Positions 32,006-40,437 of a DNA stretch of 43,493 nt are shown one piece after another. Positions within the stretch are counted from its first letter, which is position 1, and each line of letters starts with the position of its first letter. Position numbers and translations under genes: made by a program. The stretch lies in NCBI RefSeq assembly GCF_000226255.1, contig NZ_AGFG01000031.1, positions 1-43,493 on the forward strand. Direction: 5' to 3'. The notes beneath the pieces are model-generated. The model searched no databases and was not told the DNA's origin. It saw only the letters and a program-made list of their open reading frames with translations. The DNA is from Desulfovibrio sp. A2. Lineage in GTDB: Bacteria > Desulfobacterota > Desulfovibrionia > Desulfovibrionales > Desulfovibrionaceae.

Positions 32006-33694
32006 ATGGGCGACGTACTGGAATATCTCGTGGACGGCACGTCGGGCCTTGCGCCCGGCGGCGTGGACGGCACGGCCATGATCGTGGGCGTGTGCTCCGG
32101 GGGCCAGCCGGGCAAGGGCTACCTGCTGGGCAAACGCAGCGACCTTGCGGGCCTGCTGGGCGTGGGGCCGCTGGTGGATGCCCTGCGCGACATCTTCGCC
32201 ACCGGGGGGCAGAACCCCGTGGTCATCGCCGTGCCGGTGGCCGGGCAGCCCGCCGGGTACATCTCTACGGTGCGGCAGAGCGGTCCCGGCGCGGCCTGCG
32301 CCACCAGCGGCGTGCCGCAGGCCAACGCCGACGTGGTGGTGGAAGTGGTGGCCGACGGGGCCGTGGGCCTTGCGCCGGTGCGCATCTCTCCGGATGGGGG
32401 CGCGACCTTCGGCAGCCAGCAGGCATCGGCAACGCAGGTCACCATTGCGGCCACCGGCGTTACCCTGACCTTTCCCGAAGACGGCGAGCTGAAGGCGGGC
32501 ACCGCCTACCGGTTCACCGTGCGCACGGCGGTGGGTCCGGTAACGCGCATCGGCGGCGGGCCGCAGATCACGCTGGCGGGCACCCCCAGGGCAGAGGCGC
32601 AACTGGTGCTGGAAGTGGTTAGCGGCGGCGCGCGCAACGAGGGCACGTACCGCCTGTCGCTGGACGGCGGGGACAACTACGGCGCGGTGCGCACCATCCC
32701 CGTGGATGGCGCGGCCACGACGGGCGACACCGGGGTGGCCATCACCTTTCCCGCTGGCGACTACCAGGGCGGCACCACCTACACGGCCACGTTGCAGGCC
32801 CCGGTGCCGTCCATCGTGGACGTGATGACCGCCATCGAACGCCCGCTGGAACTGTACGACGTGGAGTTCGTACACATCGTCGGCCCGTCCGACTCGGTGG
32901 ACTGGGCAGCAGCGCAGGCCAAGGCCGACGAGCTGTGGAACCTGCACCGGCCTACCTACTTCAAGATGGAAAGCCGCCTGCCTCGCGACGGCGAGGACAT
33001 CAACGACTGGGCAGCCGTCATGCTGGCCGAGCGGGCCGCGTTTGCCGGGCGCTTCGTGCAGGTATGCACCCAGTACGGCGAGGTCAGCGATGCCACCGGC
33101 CAACGCAAGCTGCGGAACTGGGGCGGCTTGCAGGCGGGGCGGGTGCTGTCCATCCCCGTGCAGCGGGCCACCGGGCGCGTGCGCGACGGCGGCATATCGC
33201 AGGGCACCCTGCCCGAAGGCTGGAACGAGGCGGTGCAGGCCGCGCTGGAAAAGGCGGGCTTTCTTACCGCCAGGATCTACGCCGGGCTGCGCAGCGCCTA
33301 CTGGGGCGATTCGCGCACCATGGCCGAGGTGACCAGCGACTTCCAGTACGAGGAAGTGCTGCGCGTGGTGTTCAAGGCCGTGCGCAAGCTGCGCATCGCG
33401 GCGCTGAAATCCATGTACGACGAACTGGGCGACCCGCTGGTGCCGGAAAACGCGGGCGGGCTGGAATACCTGCGCACCAACCTCGAAACCGCGCTGACCA
33501 CCATGACCGCCGCCGTGCCTCCGGAACTGGCCGCCTACGTGGTGGCCATCCCGCCGGGGCAGGACTACGTGAACAACGGGGTGGCCGTGGAAACAACGCT
33601 CATCGGCATCCCCATCATCCGGCAGATCAAGCTGTTCGCCAACTACGCCTACGCGGGCAGTTCGTTCGACCCGCGCCTGACGGCTACTGCCTAG
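32006..33694 (+). CDS. Contractile tail sheath protein with two inserted beta domains
   Basis: A 562-residue sheath of the DUF2586/Mu gpL class. The N-terminal core (1-105) and C-terminal half (270-562, with RNWGGLQAGRVLSIPVQRAT and AAYWGDSR-like SAYWGDSRTMAEVT) form the conserved sheath. Between them two similar beta-rich units are found at about 108-175 and 198-266: VVVEVVADG...SPDGGATFG...GVTLTFP and LVLEVVSGG...SLDGGDNYG...GVAITFP. These should protrude from the sheath surface. AGGAGG precedes the ATG. Confidence 0.9.
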   Translation: MGDVLEYLVDGTSGLAPGGVDGTAMIVGVCSGGQPGKGYLLGKRSDLAGLLGVGPLVDALRDIFATGGQNPVVIAVPVAGQPAGYISTVRQSGPGAACATSGVPQANADVVVEVVADGAVGLAPVRISPDGGATFGSQQASATQVTIAATGVTLTFPEDGELKAGTAYRFTVRTAVGPVTRIGGGPQITLAGTPRAEAQLVLEVVSGGARNEGTYRLSLDGGDNYGAVRTIPVDGAATTGDTGVAITFPAGDYQGGTTYTATLQAPVPSIVDVMTAIERPLELYDVEFVHIVGPSDSVDWAAAQAKADELWNLHRPTYFKMESRLPRDGEDINDWAAVMLAERAAFAGRFVQVCTQYGEVSDATGQRKLRNWGGLQAGRVLSIPVQRATGRVRDGGISQGTLPEGWNEAVQAALEKAGFLTARIYAGLRSAYWGDSRTMAEVTSDFQYEEVLRVVFKAVRKLRIAALKSMYDELGDPLVPENAGGLEYLRTNLETALTTMTAAVPPELAAYVVAIPPGQDYVNNGVAVETTLIGIPIIRQIKLFANYAYAGSSFDPRLTATA

Positions 33695-33706
33695 GAGGCA
33701 TGCACC

Positions 33707-34168
33707 ATGGCCATCAACGGCAAGAACTACGACTGGGAAGACATCACCGTGCGCCTGCCGCAGGGCGAAACGGTGGGCATTACCGACATCAGCTACAAGG
33801 ACGGCCAGGGCGTGGAGCCGCGCTACGGGCGCGGGGCCACCCCGCGCGGCTATGGCCGCAAGAACTACGAGGCGTCGGGATCGTTCACGCTGGACCGCGA
33901 CGAATTCGAGCGGCTGAAGAAGGAACTGGCCAGCTCCGGCGCGGGCGGCATCTACGACCACACGCCGTTCCCGGTGGTGGTCAGCTACGCCAACGCCGAC
34001 CAGCCCACCATCGTGGACACCCTGCCCGCGTGCAAGGTGACCAGCTTCGACACCTCGTCCGCCCAGGGCGACGACAACGCCGGGCAGGTGAAGTGCGAAA
34101 TCACCATCCTCTCGCCCATCCTGTGGAACGGGGTGCCCGCCAAGGTGGACCGGAAGGTGAAGAAGTAA
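33707..34168 (+). CDS. Tail tube protein (Mu gpM-like)
   Basis: A 153-residue beta-rich protein starting AINGKNYDWEDITVRLP, with YGRKNYEASGSFTLDRDEFE in the middle and CEITILSPILWNGV near the end, matching the tube protein that follows the sheath in Mu-like phages. It forms the inner tube through which DNA passes. AGGAGGC precedes the ATG. Its stop lies inside a long terminator-like hairpin. Confidence 0.85.
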   Translation: MAINGKNYDWEDITVRLPQGETVGITDISYKDGQGVEPRYGRGATPRGYGRKNYEASGSFTLDRDEFERLKKELASSGAGGIYDHTPFPVVVSYANADQPTIVDTLPACKVTSFDTSSAQGDDNAGQVKCEITILSPILWNGVPAKVDRKVKK

Positions 34169-34207
34169 TTGTGATGCGGGATGCTGCTAGCGTCCCGCAT
34201 CACAATT
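34167..34207. terminator. Long bidirectional terminator at tube/cargo junction
   Basis: AATTGTGATGCGGGA (34167-34181) and TCCCGCATCACAATT (34193-34207) form a perfect 15-bp stem with an 11-base loop. On the plus strand a T-rich stretch follows. It contains the tube stop codon on one side and the last codons of the convergent cargo gene on the other. Confidence 0.8.
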
Positions 34208-35260
34208 CGTTCTTTTGTTGTTTTTGCGCGAAGCTGCCTTGTTTTGTATTTTAGGGGAGACCGATGGATATGGAAATCCGCCAATTGTGCATATGTCGTA
34301 AATATCTTTTATTATTGACCCTATTGCAGATGATTCGTTTATTATTACGTTGATATATTCAATTTTGTTCGGACTGTGTTCGCAACAAAAAACTATAACT
34401 GGTTTTTTGTTGTATGTTTCAATAGATATTATTCTTATATTTTTTCCACGAACCCGCATTTCAACTGTGGATATATATTCTTCTATTTCGTTTTTTGCTT
34501 TGATGTACCGCATCGTCTCTGACATTGGTGTTCTTGCTGTTGATATTGCACTTGTTGGAATCCTGACATCTCCATTTTTGTCAACGAATGCTGAATTTAC
34601 GCCACTAACTTTTAGCATTCTGACATCATTTGAAGAAAGTGCAGGCTGAGTCAACGTTCCGCTTTTGACTTTGTAGAATATTCTATCTGCATAGTACGGA
34701 TACTCATTTAGTAACGCATTAAAAACAACATTACCACCAGACTCTATATATATGTCACTGTGCGATGCTATCGTAAGAAAATGTGCTTCATTGTTCATTA
34801 CAATGACATACGCAAGCGTGTCGTCAGTTCCCTTGTTATATCCAATATGAAAATGACGTATTGATGCACCATATGAAAGAAAATCTAAAATGTGACACCC
34901 TGACTTATCAAAAAACATAAAATTATTATCTGTGACAAATCTATCTGCCTTAGATAGCCCTTTCTTGTTTAGTATTGGATTTCCAGTTTTAAATGCATTG
35001 ATTAACAGGTTTGACTTCTTGTGTATTTCTAGGTCGCCAATCATGCTCAATGCGCATTTATAAGTTGGTGTTATTACAACAGAGTGTGGCACCGGAACAA
35101 CCATTGTCTTTAAATATCTATTCATTACGTACAAAAAATCGGAACCATCCTTACCCTTTAAATATTTCCTTTGATCGGGGGGGAGGATTCTTGTCGCATA
35201 CGACATCAAAATTTTATCGAATGATTTTAGAACTTTTTTAATCTTATCGTGGTGTTCCAT
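34187..35260 (-). CDS. Unrecognised AT-rich cargo protein
   Basis: A 357-residue, AT-rich gene antisense to the late operon, inserted between tube and tail chaperone. The N-terminus is basic (KIKKVLKSFDKILMSYATRI), the middle alpha/beta with no catalytic pattern I can name (FLSYGASIRHFHIGYNKGTD, AYVIVMNNEAHFLTIASHSD), and the end very basic (KNNKRTNCDAGR). The last codons are made from the terminator arm, so the true C-terminus may have been altered by the insertion. GGTGGG precedes the ATG. It may be a lysogenic-conversion or defence gene; nothing in the sequence proves it. Confidence 0.65.
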   Translation of the reverse strand: MEHHDKIKKVLKSFDKILMSYATRILPPDQRKYLKGKDGSDFLYVMNRYLKTMVVPVPHSVVITPTYKCALSMIGDLEIHKKSNLLINAFKTGNPILNKKGLSKADRFVTDNNFMFFDKSGCHILDFLSYGASIRHFHIGYNKGTDDTLAYVIVMNNEAHFLTIASHSDIYIESGGNVVFNALLNEYPYYADRIFYKVKSGTLTQPALSSNDVRMLKVSGVNSAFVDKNGDVRIPTSAISTARTPMSETMRYIKAKNEIEEYISTVEMRVRGKNIRIISIETYNKKPVIVFCCEHSPNKIEYINVIINESSAIGSIIKDIYDICTIGGFPYPSVSPKIQNKAASRKNNKRTNCDAGR

Positions 35261-35284
35261 ATTTTCCCACCTTTTTGCTTTTGT

Positions 35285-35313
35285 TCTCTACACAGACAAG
35301 GCGGAAAAATCAA
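35285..35313 (-). promoter_or_regulatory. Candidate promoter of the third cargo gene
   Basis: TTGATT (35308-35313), a 17-base spacer and TAGAGA (35285-35290) on the minus strand, 25 bases before the ATG at 35260. It makes the cargo gene independent of the late operon. Confidence 0.55.
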
Positions 35314-35436
35314 TTTCCCTCTATCTTTTCATTTCCCCGCATATCTCCCACTGCCTCCGGCCCCGCCTTCCGGCCTCCGCTAGGGTAGCGGCGTAGCAGG
35401 TTCACCTGCCCAAACGCCAACCCGCATGGAGGCATC

Positions 35437-35793
35437 ATGTCCGACCCCGCCAATACCTCGCAGACCACTTCCGCCACCCCGGCAGACACCGAAGGGGCCA
35501 CCCCTTCCGGTCGCGCCTACGCCGCGTTCGAGCACAGCTGGACCGACCGCTGGGCCGACACGGAAGTGTCCGTGTCCTACCGTTTCGCCAAGCCCTCGCC
35601 CACGCACATCAAGCGGTTGCAGTCCACGGCGGCGCGCAACCCCGCGCAGGCGTCGCGCGCGCTGATCCTGGACGTGATCCACCCCGACGACCGCGAACGC
35701 TTTCTTGCCGATGCGGACCGCTATCCCGGCCTCGTCACCACCATGAGCAGCGCGCTCATCAAGGCGGTGGGCCTCGGCGACCTGGGAAACTGA
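35437..35793 (+). CDS. Tail assembly chaperone (Mu gp41-like), short form
   Basis: A 118-residue protein with a T/A-rich start, then TDRWADTEVSVSYRFAKPSP and DVIHPDDRERFLADADRYPG, similar to the gp41/G-type chaperones before tape measure genes. Just before the stop lies the heptamer G-GGA-AAC, which lets part of the ribosomes shift to the -1 frame and make the long form. GGAGG precedes the ATG. It helps assemble the tail around the tape measure. Confidence 0.85.
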   Translation: MSDPANTSQTTSATPADTEGATPSGRAYAAFEHSWTDRWADTEVSVSYRFAKPSPTHIKRLQSTAARNPAQASRALILDVIHPDDRERFLADADRYPGLVTTMSSALIKAVGLGDLGN

Positions 35794-35978
35794 TCGACGC
35801 CGCCCGCCAGCGGCTCGGCGGGCTCGGACAGTATGACGCCATGATTCGTCACTGGCTGCATGCCGAGCCCGCCGACGACTGGGAAGACTGGGCCGGGCAG
35901 GTCGCGCAGGCCCTGTTTCTGGAAGAACGCCACATCAAGACCCTCGCCCACATCATGGGCGCACGCGGTAGCCGTTAG
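35437..35978 (+). CDS. Tail assembly chaperone, long form by -1 programmed frameshift
   Basis: The zero frame ends at TGA 35791. Slippage at GGGAAAC (35784-35790) gives GGG-AAA-CTG-ATC and continues for about 62 codons (LIDAARQRLGGLGQYDAM, then WLHAEPADDWEDWAGQ, RHIKTLAHIMGARGSR) to TAG at 35976. A stem CCCGCC/GGCGGG (35803-35822) starts 12 bases after the slip site, as expected for a stimulator. The position before the tape measure fits the G/GT arrangement of lambda and gp41/41' of Mu. Confidence 0.82.
35784..35822 (+). promoter_or_regulatory. -1 frameshift signal: slippery heptamer and downstream stem
   Basis: GGGAAAC is a canonical X-XXY-YYZ heptamer in the correct phase (CTG-GGA-AAC), followed at once by TGA and 12 bases later by a 6-bp GC stem with an 8-base loop. 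Confidence 0.8.
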
Positions 35979-36030
35979 GCGAGCTTGCGAGCCTTACGGA
36001 TAGCGACAGCAACGCGACAAAAGCATAGGC
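35969..36030 (+). repeat. Repeated intergenic stem-loop, copy 2
   Basis: CCGTTAGGC (35972-35980) pairs with GCCTTACGG (35991-35999), then ATAGCGACAGCAACG. Copy 1 is at 31937-31998. It lies between the frameshifted chaperone and tape measure genes; the chaperone's TAG stop is inside the stem. The compensatory base-pair change between copies suggests that the RNA structure is kept. Confidence 0.7.
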
Positions 36031-36035
36031 CCGCC

Positions 36036-38381
36036 ATGGAAGTGTTCAGCGTTTTCGCCACAATGTCCTTGCAGGACATGATTTCCGGCCCGCTCGGCTT
36101 CATCACCACAAGGATGAAGCAGCTTGCGCAGGCCGCCGACGGCCTTGGCGGGCGCATGGGCAAGTTGGCCATTTCCATGGCTCCTGTTGCCGTTGCCGCT
36201 GCCGTGCTGCTGGGCACGCTGGGCCTTGCCGCGCGCGAGGCCATCGCCTTCGAGAGTTCCATGGCCGACGTGGCCAAGGTGGTGAACTTCGAGAGCGCGG
36301 GCGAACTGCAATCCATGTCCGACACCATTCTGGACATGAGCGCGCGCATTCCCATGGCGGCGGACGGGCTGGCGGCCATCGTGGCCGCCGCCGCGCAAAG
36401 CGGCGTGGACAAGGCCGACCTGACCGAGTTCGCCGAGCAGGCCGCCAAGATGGGCGTGGCCTTCGACCTGACCGGGGACCAGGCGGGCAAGATGATGGCC
36501 GACTGGCGGGCGGGCATGAATCTGTCGCTGCCGCGCGTCTACGCGCTGGCGGACAGCGTGAACCACCTTTCCAACAACATGAACGCCACCGCCCCGGCGC
36601 TGGGCGAGGTGATCCAGCGCGTGGGCGCGGTGGGCATGGCGTCGGGCCTTGCGGAAACGCAGGTGGCGGCGCTGGGCGCGGCGTTTCTTTCCGCCGGTGC
36701 CTCGCCCGAAATCGCGTCCACGGCGCTCAAGAAGTTCACGTCCACGCTGGTCAAGGGCACGGCGTTGAGCAAGGACGCGCAGGCGGCCTTCGGCTCGCTG
36801 GGTTTTTCGGTCACGCAGATGGCCAAGGACATGCAGACCGACGCGCAGGGAACCATCTTCCGCGTGTTGCAGGCGCTGGCCGACAAGCCCAGGGAATTGC
36901 AGATGTCGCTGCTCACCGAGATGTTCGGTGAAGAGGCGCTGGGGGCCATTGCCCCGCTGCTGGCCAACATGGGCAACCTGACGCAGGCGTTCGAGCTGGT
37001 GGGTGATGCCTCGGCCTATGCGGGCAGCATGCAGGCGGAATTCGACACCCGCAGCAAGACCACGGCCAATACCCTGATCCTGCTGGGCAACAAGATGAAG
37101 GCGCTGATGATCGTGGCGGGCAGCTACTTTCTGCCGGTCATCGGTCGGGTTGCCGAAGGCATGGGCGGCTTTGTGGACATGCTGCGCGGCGCGGCGCAGA
37201 CCGTGGCCGGGGAATTCGCGCTCAAGCTGCTGGCGGGCATCGCCACCGCCGTGGTGGCCGCCACGGCCCTGTCCGGGGCCATCTGGCTGCTGTCCGCCGC
37301 CGGTCCCATGCTGGCAAAGGCCCTTGGCCCGCTCAAGGCGGCGCTGCTGGGCCTGTCGTGGCCCATGTGGGCGCTCATCGCCGTGGGCGCGGCGCTGTAC
37401 GTGGCCTATCGCGCCAACTTCGGCGGCATGGCAGACACCATCGACCGCTGGTGGTCGCGCATCTCGCTGGTGTTCCGGGGCGTGGCCGCCGTGTTCGCCA
37501 CCCTTACCGACGGCGTGGGCGAGATTCGCGGCCAACTGGCCACGGACATTCGCGCCGCCGGGCTGGAAGGGCTGGTGGCCGCCGTGGCCCGCGTGGTGTT
37601 CCGCATCCGCGAGTTCTTTACCGGCATGGTGGATGGAGTGGCCCCGGTGGGCCAGCGCATGGCTGACATCCTTGGGCCTTCGTTTTCGGCCATTGCCGCC
37701 ACGCTGGGCCGAGTCTTCGACGCGCTGGGCCGGGTTGCCGTTGCCCTGTTCGGAGCCGGGGCCGCCACCGATGCATCCGGCTGGCAGCGCTTCGGCGAGG
37801 TGCTGGGCACCTTCGTGGCCGGTGCCGCCGAAGGGGTGGCCATTACCGTGCGCGCGCTCATCGCGCCCATCGAAATGGCGGCGGGCGTGGTGCAGTTCTT
37901 TCTCGACCTCATCAACGGGGTGAGCCTGTTCGACGCCGGGGCGGCGCTGCTGGGCACCTTTGCCGACGGCATCAAATCCATGCTGGCCGTGCCCATGGAA
38001 GCCGTGCGCGGGGCCATGGATCTTATTGCCAAACTGCTGCCGCATTCGGATGCCGACGCGGGGCCGCTGTCCACGCTGACCGCATCCGGTCGGGCCACCC
38101 TGACCACCATGGGCGAGGGCATGCAGGCCGCCGCGCCGGATCTTAACGCCGCACTGGATGACGCCCTGGGCGCGGCGGTGCCCCCCGGCACGCTGGAAGC
38201 CATGGCCGAGGTGGGCGTGACGCCCGCCAAGGGCCGCGAGGGCCGTACCGGCGGGCGCGGGGTGACCATCCACATCGGCAGCGTGAGCCTGCCGGGCGTG
38301 TCCGACGCGCAGGGCTTCGTGTCCGAATTGCAGGCCCTTGTGGCCGAGTACGACGGCGTGCCGGAAGGAGGCATGGCATGA
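36036..38381 (+). CDS. Tail tape measure protein
   Basis: A 781-residue protein that sets tail length and carries hydrophobic segments for membrane passage. The start MEVFSVFATMSLQDMISGPL, the segment AIAFESSMADVAKVVNFESA and GLASGLAETQVAALGAAFLS-like parts are hallmarks of the TIGR01760 tape measure core. Hydrophobic stretches lie at about 44-66 and 385-450. ATG at 36036 is chosen on family grounds; its ribosome site is weak (ATAGG), so it may depend on the upstream structure. A longer TTG version has no support. Confidence 0.9.
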   Translation: MEVFSVFATMSLQDMISGPLGFITTRMKQLAQAADGLGGRMGKLAISMAPVAVAAAVLLGTLGLAAREAIAFESSMADVAKVVNFESAGELQSMSDTILDMSARIPMAADGLAAIVAAAAQSGVDKADLTEFAEQAAKMGVAFDLTGDQAGKMMADWRAGMNLSLPRVYALADSVNHLSNNMNATAPALGEVIQRVGAVGMASGLAETQVAALGAAFLSAGASPEIASTALKKFTSTLVKGTALSKDAQAAFGSLGFSVTQMAKDMQTDAQGTIFRVLQALADKPRELQMSLLTEMFGEEALGAIAPLLANMGNLTQAFELVGDASAYAGSMQAEFDTRSKTTANTLILLGNKMKALMIVAGSYFLPVIGRVAEGMGGFVDMLRGAAQTVAGEFALKLLAGIATAVVAATALSGAIWLLSAAGPMLAKALGPLKAALLGLSWPMWALIAVGAALYVAYRANFGGMADTIDRWWSRISLVFRGVAAVFATLTDGVGEIRGQLATDIRAAGLEGLVAAVARVVFRIREFFTGMVDGVAPVGQRMADILGPSFSAIAATLGRVFDALGRVAVALFGAGAATDASGWQRFGEVLGTFVAGAAEGVAITVRALIAPIEMAAGVVQFFLDLINGVSLFDAGAALLGTFADGIKSMLAVPMEAVRGAMDLIAKLLPHSDADAGPLSTLTASGRATLTTMGEGMQAAAPDLNAALDDALGAAVPPGTLEAMAEVGVTPAKGREGRTGGRGVTIHIGSVSLPGVSDAQGFVSELQALVAEYDGVPEGGMA

Positions 38382-38923
38382 GCATGCTGACCTTCGAGGA
38401 TGGCGTGGTGCGTCTTGGCGGGGTGGCCCTGCCGGGCATCCTGCGTGCCCAGCGCGTGGCCTGCGCCGTGCGCTTCGACGAGCAGAAGGTGGACGGCGTG
38501 TCCGGCAAGCGAAAGACCCCCCTCGGATGGGAAGACGCCGAGATCACGCTGACCCTCGACCTGCTCACCGACGACGACGCCACCTGCTACGACCGGCTGG
38601 AAACCATCAACGGGGCCTTCCGGGGCACGGACAGCCGCACGAACCCCAAGGTGCTGGAAGTGGCAAACCGCCACCTGCTGGCGCGGGGCATCCGGCGGGT
38701 GGTCTTCAGCCGCCTTGAAAGCGAGGAGACCGACGCCGACGACACCCTGCGGGCCACGCTGGCCTTCGTGGAGCACGTGCCGCCCATCGTGCGGGTGGAA
38801 CAGGCCGGGGCCAGGACACCGCGCGCGGCAGAGGCCGCCGCGCAGGGCAGCAGCGCCGCGCCGCAGCAGGAGGCATCGCTGCTGGTGGACGTATCCGGCA
38901 GGAAAGCGAGGGGAAGCAGGTAA
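38378..38923 (+). CDS. Tail/baseplate protein after the tape measure
   Basis: A 181-residue protein in an ATGA overlap with the tape measure. Segments are GVALPGILRAQRVACAVRFD, GWEDAEITLTLDLLTDDDAT and a disordered A/Q-rich tail before the last 15 residues. By order it takes the place of Mu gpN/DNA-circularisation or a hub-adaptor protein, but it is too short for gpN and I do not recognise the family for certain. A role in joining tube and hub is inferred. Confidence 0.65.
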   Translation: MSMLTFEDGVVRLGGVALPGILRAQRVACAVRFDEQKVDGVSGKRKTPLGWEDAEITLTLDLLTDDDATCYDRLETINGAFRGTDSRTNPKVLEVANRHLLARGIRRVVFSRLESEETDADDTLRATLAFVEHVPPIVRVEQAGARTPRAAEAAAQGSSAAPQQEASLLVDVSGRKARGSR

Positions 38924-39723
38924 TGGACATCACCGGCGTGGACATCATCGTGCGGGTGGGCGGGCTGGAAGTGCTGCGTTCCCCACGGGCCGAGGTGGTC
39001 AGCCGCCGCCGCGCGGTCATCACGCGGGCCGAGGTGGAACTGCCCGACCCGGACGGCTCGGTGCGGGCCGCCCTGGCTGTGGGCCAGTCCGTCTCGCTGG
39101 GCTTCGGCTACCGGGGCGGCCCCATGCAGCAGTTCACCGGCACGGTGGACGGCTTCCGCCCGGCAGGGCCGGACGCGGTGGCCGTGCTGGCCGCCGGGCA
39201 GGAACTGGCCCTGTCGCGCACCACCATCACCGAATCCTTTCACGGCGAACCCGCCGATGCCGTGGCCCGGCGAATCCTGTCCCGCAGCGGGCTGGCCGTG
39301 GCCGCCGTGGAAATTCCGGACGTGACCCTGCCGCACATGGTGTTCGCCACCGTGCCGCTGTGGCGCGCGGTGCGGCAACTGGCGGAATCCATCCAGCGCG
39401 GGAACGGGCACGACCTTTCGCGCCACGCCCTGTGGCTGGGGGCCGACGGCCTGCGCTGGAGCGCGGGCGACGAACCCGGCCCCCTGTACACGGTGGCCAC
39501 CGGCGAAAACCTCATCAATCACGAGGTGGCCACCACGCCGGGCGCGCTGGCCGAGGTGGAATCGGTACTGCTGGCGGGCCTTGCCCACTCCATGCCGTTC
39601 CGGCTGGAGGACACGCGGCGCGGCATCAGCGGGCAATTTCGCGCGCAGGAGGTGCGCCACGTGCTTACGCCCGGCGGCAACAGGACGTTCATCCGGTACG
39701 GGGCGGACCATGGCTGGGGGTAA
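38923..39723 (+). CDS. Baseplate hub protein (Mu gpP / P2 gpD-like)
   Basis: A 266-residue beta-rich protein that begins in the stop of the previous gene (TAATG). It contains RAVITRAEVELPDPDGSVRA and FTGTVDGFRPAGPDAVAVLA, the double-barrel start of gpD/gpP hub proteins, later DAVARRILSRSGLAV and LAHSMPFRLEDTRRGISGQF. It forms the trimeric hub to which the spike attaches. It overlaps the spike gene by 14 bases. Confidence 0.85.
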   Translation: MDITGVDIIVRVGGLEVLRSPRAEVVSRRRAVITRAEVELPDPDGSVRAALAVGQSVSLGFGYRGGPMQQFTGTVDGFRPAGPDAVAVLAAGQELALSRTTITESFHGEPADAVARRILSRSGLAVAAVEIPDVTLPHMVFATVPLWRAVRQLAESIQRGNGHDLSRHALWLGADGLRWSAGDEPGPLYTVATGENLINHEVATTPGALAEVESVLLAGLAHSMPFRLEDTRRGISGQFRAQEVRHVLTPGGNRTFIRYGADHGWG

Positions 39724-40435
39724 CGGCGGCGCGAACAGCGCCAACCTGCTGCAACTCATCCGCCGGGCGGTGGAGCTGTGCATGCCGGACCTGCGCCACT
39801 ACTACCGCGTGACCCGCAAGGCGCGGGTGGTGGCGGCCTACGCCAGCGACGGGGCCTACTACACCGACGTGCAGCCCCTGCGCAACGACGAGACCGACGA
39901 CCCCGCCGAGCCGGTGGTGCCGCGCGTGGAACTGCCGGTGCTGTGGGGCGGCCCGGACCGGGGCGTGGTGTGCCCGCCCGTGGTGGGCACCCTGTGCGAC
40001 CTTTCCTACTACGACGGCGACCCCAACTACCCGCGCATCAGCAACATCCGCTGGCAGGGGCACGGCGCGCCGTTGGCCGCCGTGGGCGAGTTCGTCATTC
40101 AACTTGAGAAGGGCGTGGAGATCCGCATCGACACCGGCAAACGCATCGTGTCCACGACCCCGGCGGACTGGCTGGTGCAGGTGGGCGGCAACGCCACCGT
40201 GGAGGCGGGCGGATCCATCACCTTGCAGGCCCCGGAGATCATCCAGCGCGGCAACGTGACGGGCGAAGGGCACGACGGCGGCAAGGGCACGGTGAGCGAG
40301 CACGCGGACCGCACCATCACCGGCAGCCTGACCATCAATGGCCCGGTGGCCATCAAGGGCGGGCTGTCGGTGGATGGTGACAGTACGGTGAGCGGCAACA
40401 GCCACGCGGGCAGCCGCAGCGGGGGGACGGTGTGA
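39710..40435 (+). CDS. Baseplate spike protein (gp45 / gpV-like)
   Basis: A 241-residue protein: an OB-fold part (ELPVLWGGPDRGVVCPPVVG, LCDLSYYDGDPNYPRISNIR) and a C-terminal beta-helix with short repeats (VEAGGSITLQAPEIIQRGNV, GSLTINGPVAIKGGLSVDGD). The end GDSTVSGNSHAGSRSGGTV looks like the apex of a membrane-piercing spike, but without the usual histidine-bound iron motif HxH. The stop is followed after 2 bases by the end of the fourth cargo gene. Confidence 0.87.
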   Translation: MAGGNGGANSANLLQLIRRAVELCMPDLRHYYRVTRKARVVAAYASDGAYYTDVQPLRNDETDDPAEPVVPRVELPVLWGGPDRGVVCPPVVGTLCDLSYYDGDPNYPRISNIRWQGHGAPLAAVGEFVIQLEKGVEIRIDTGKRIVSTTPADWLVQVGGNATVEAGGSITLQAPEIIQRGNVTGEGHDGGKGTVSEHADRTITGSLTINGPVAIKGGLSVDGDSTVSGNSHAGSRSGGTV

Positions 40436-40437
40436 GG

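Noticed and set aside
35985..36035. TTG-started extension of the tape measure protein
   Set aside because: The extra residues are a translation of the repeated stem-loop; the family start is MEVFSVFATM at 36036.
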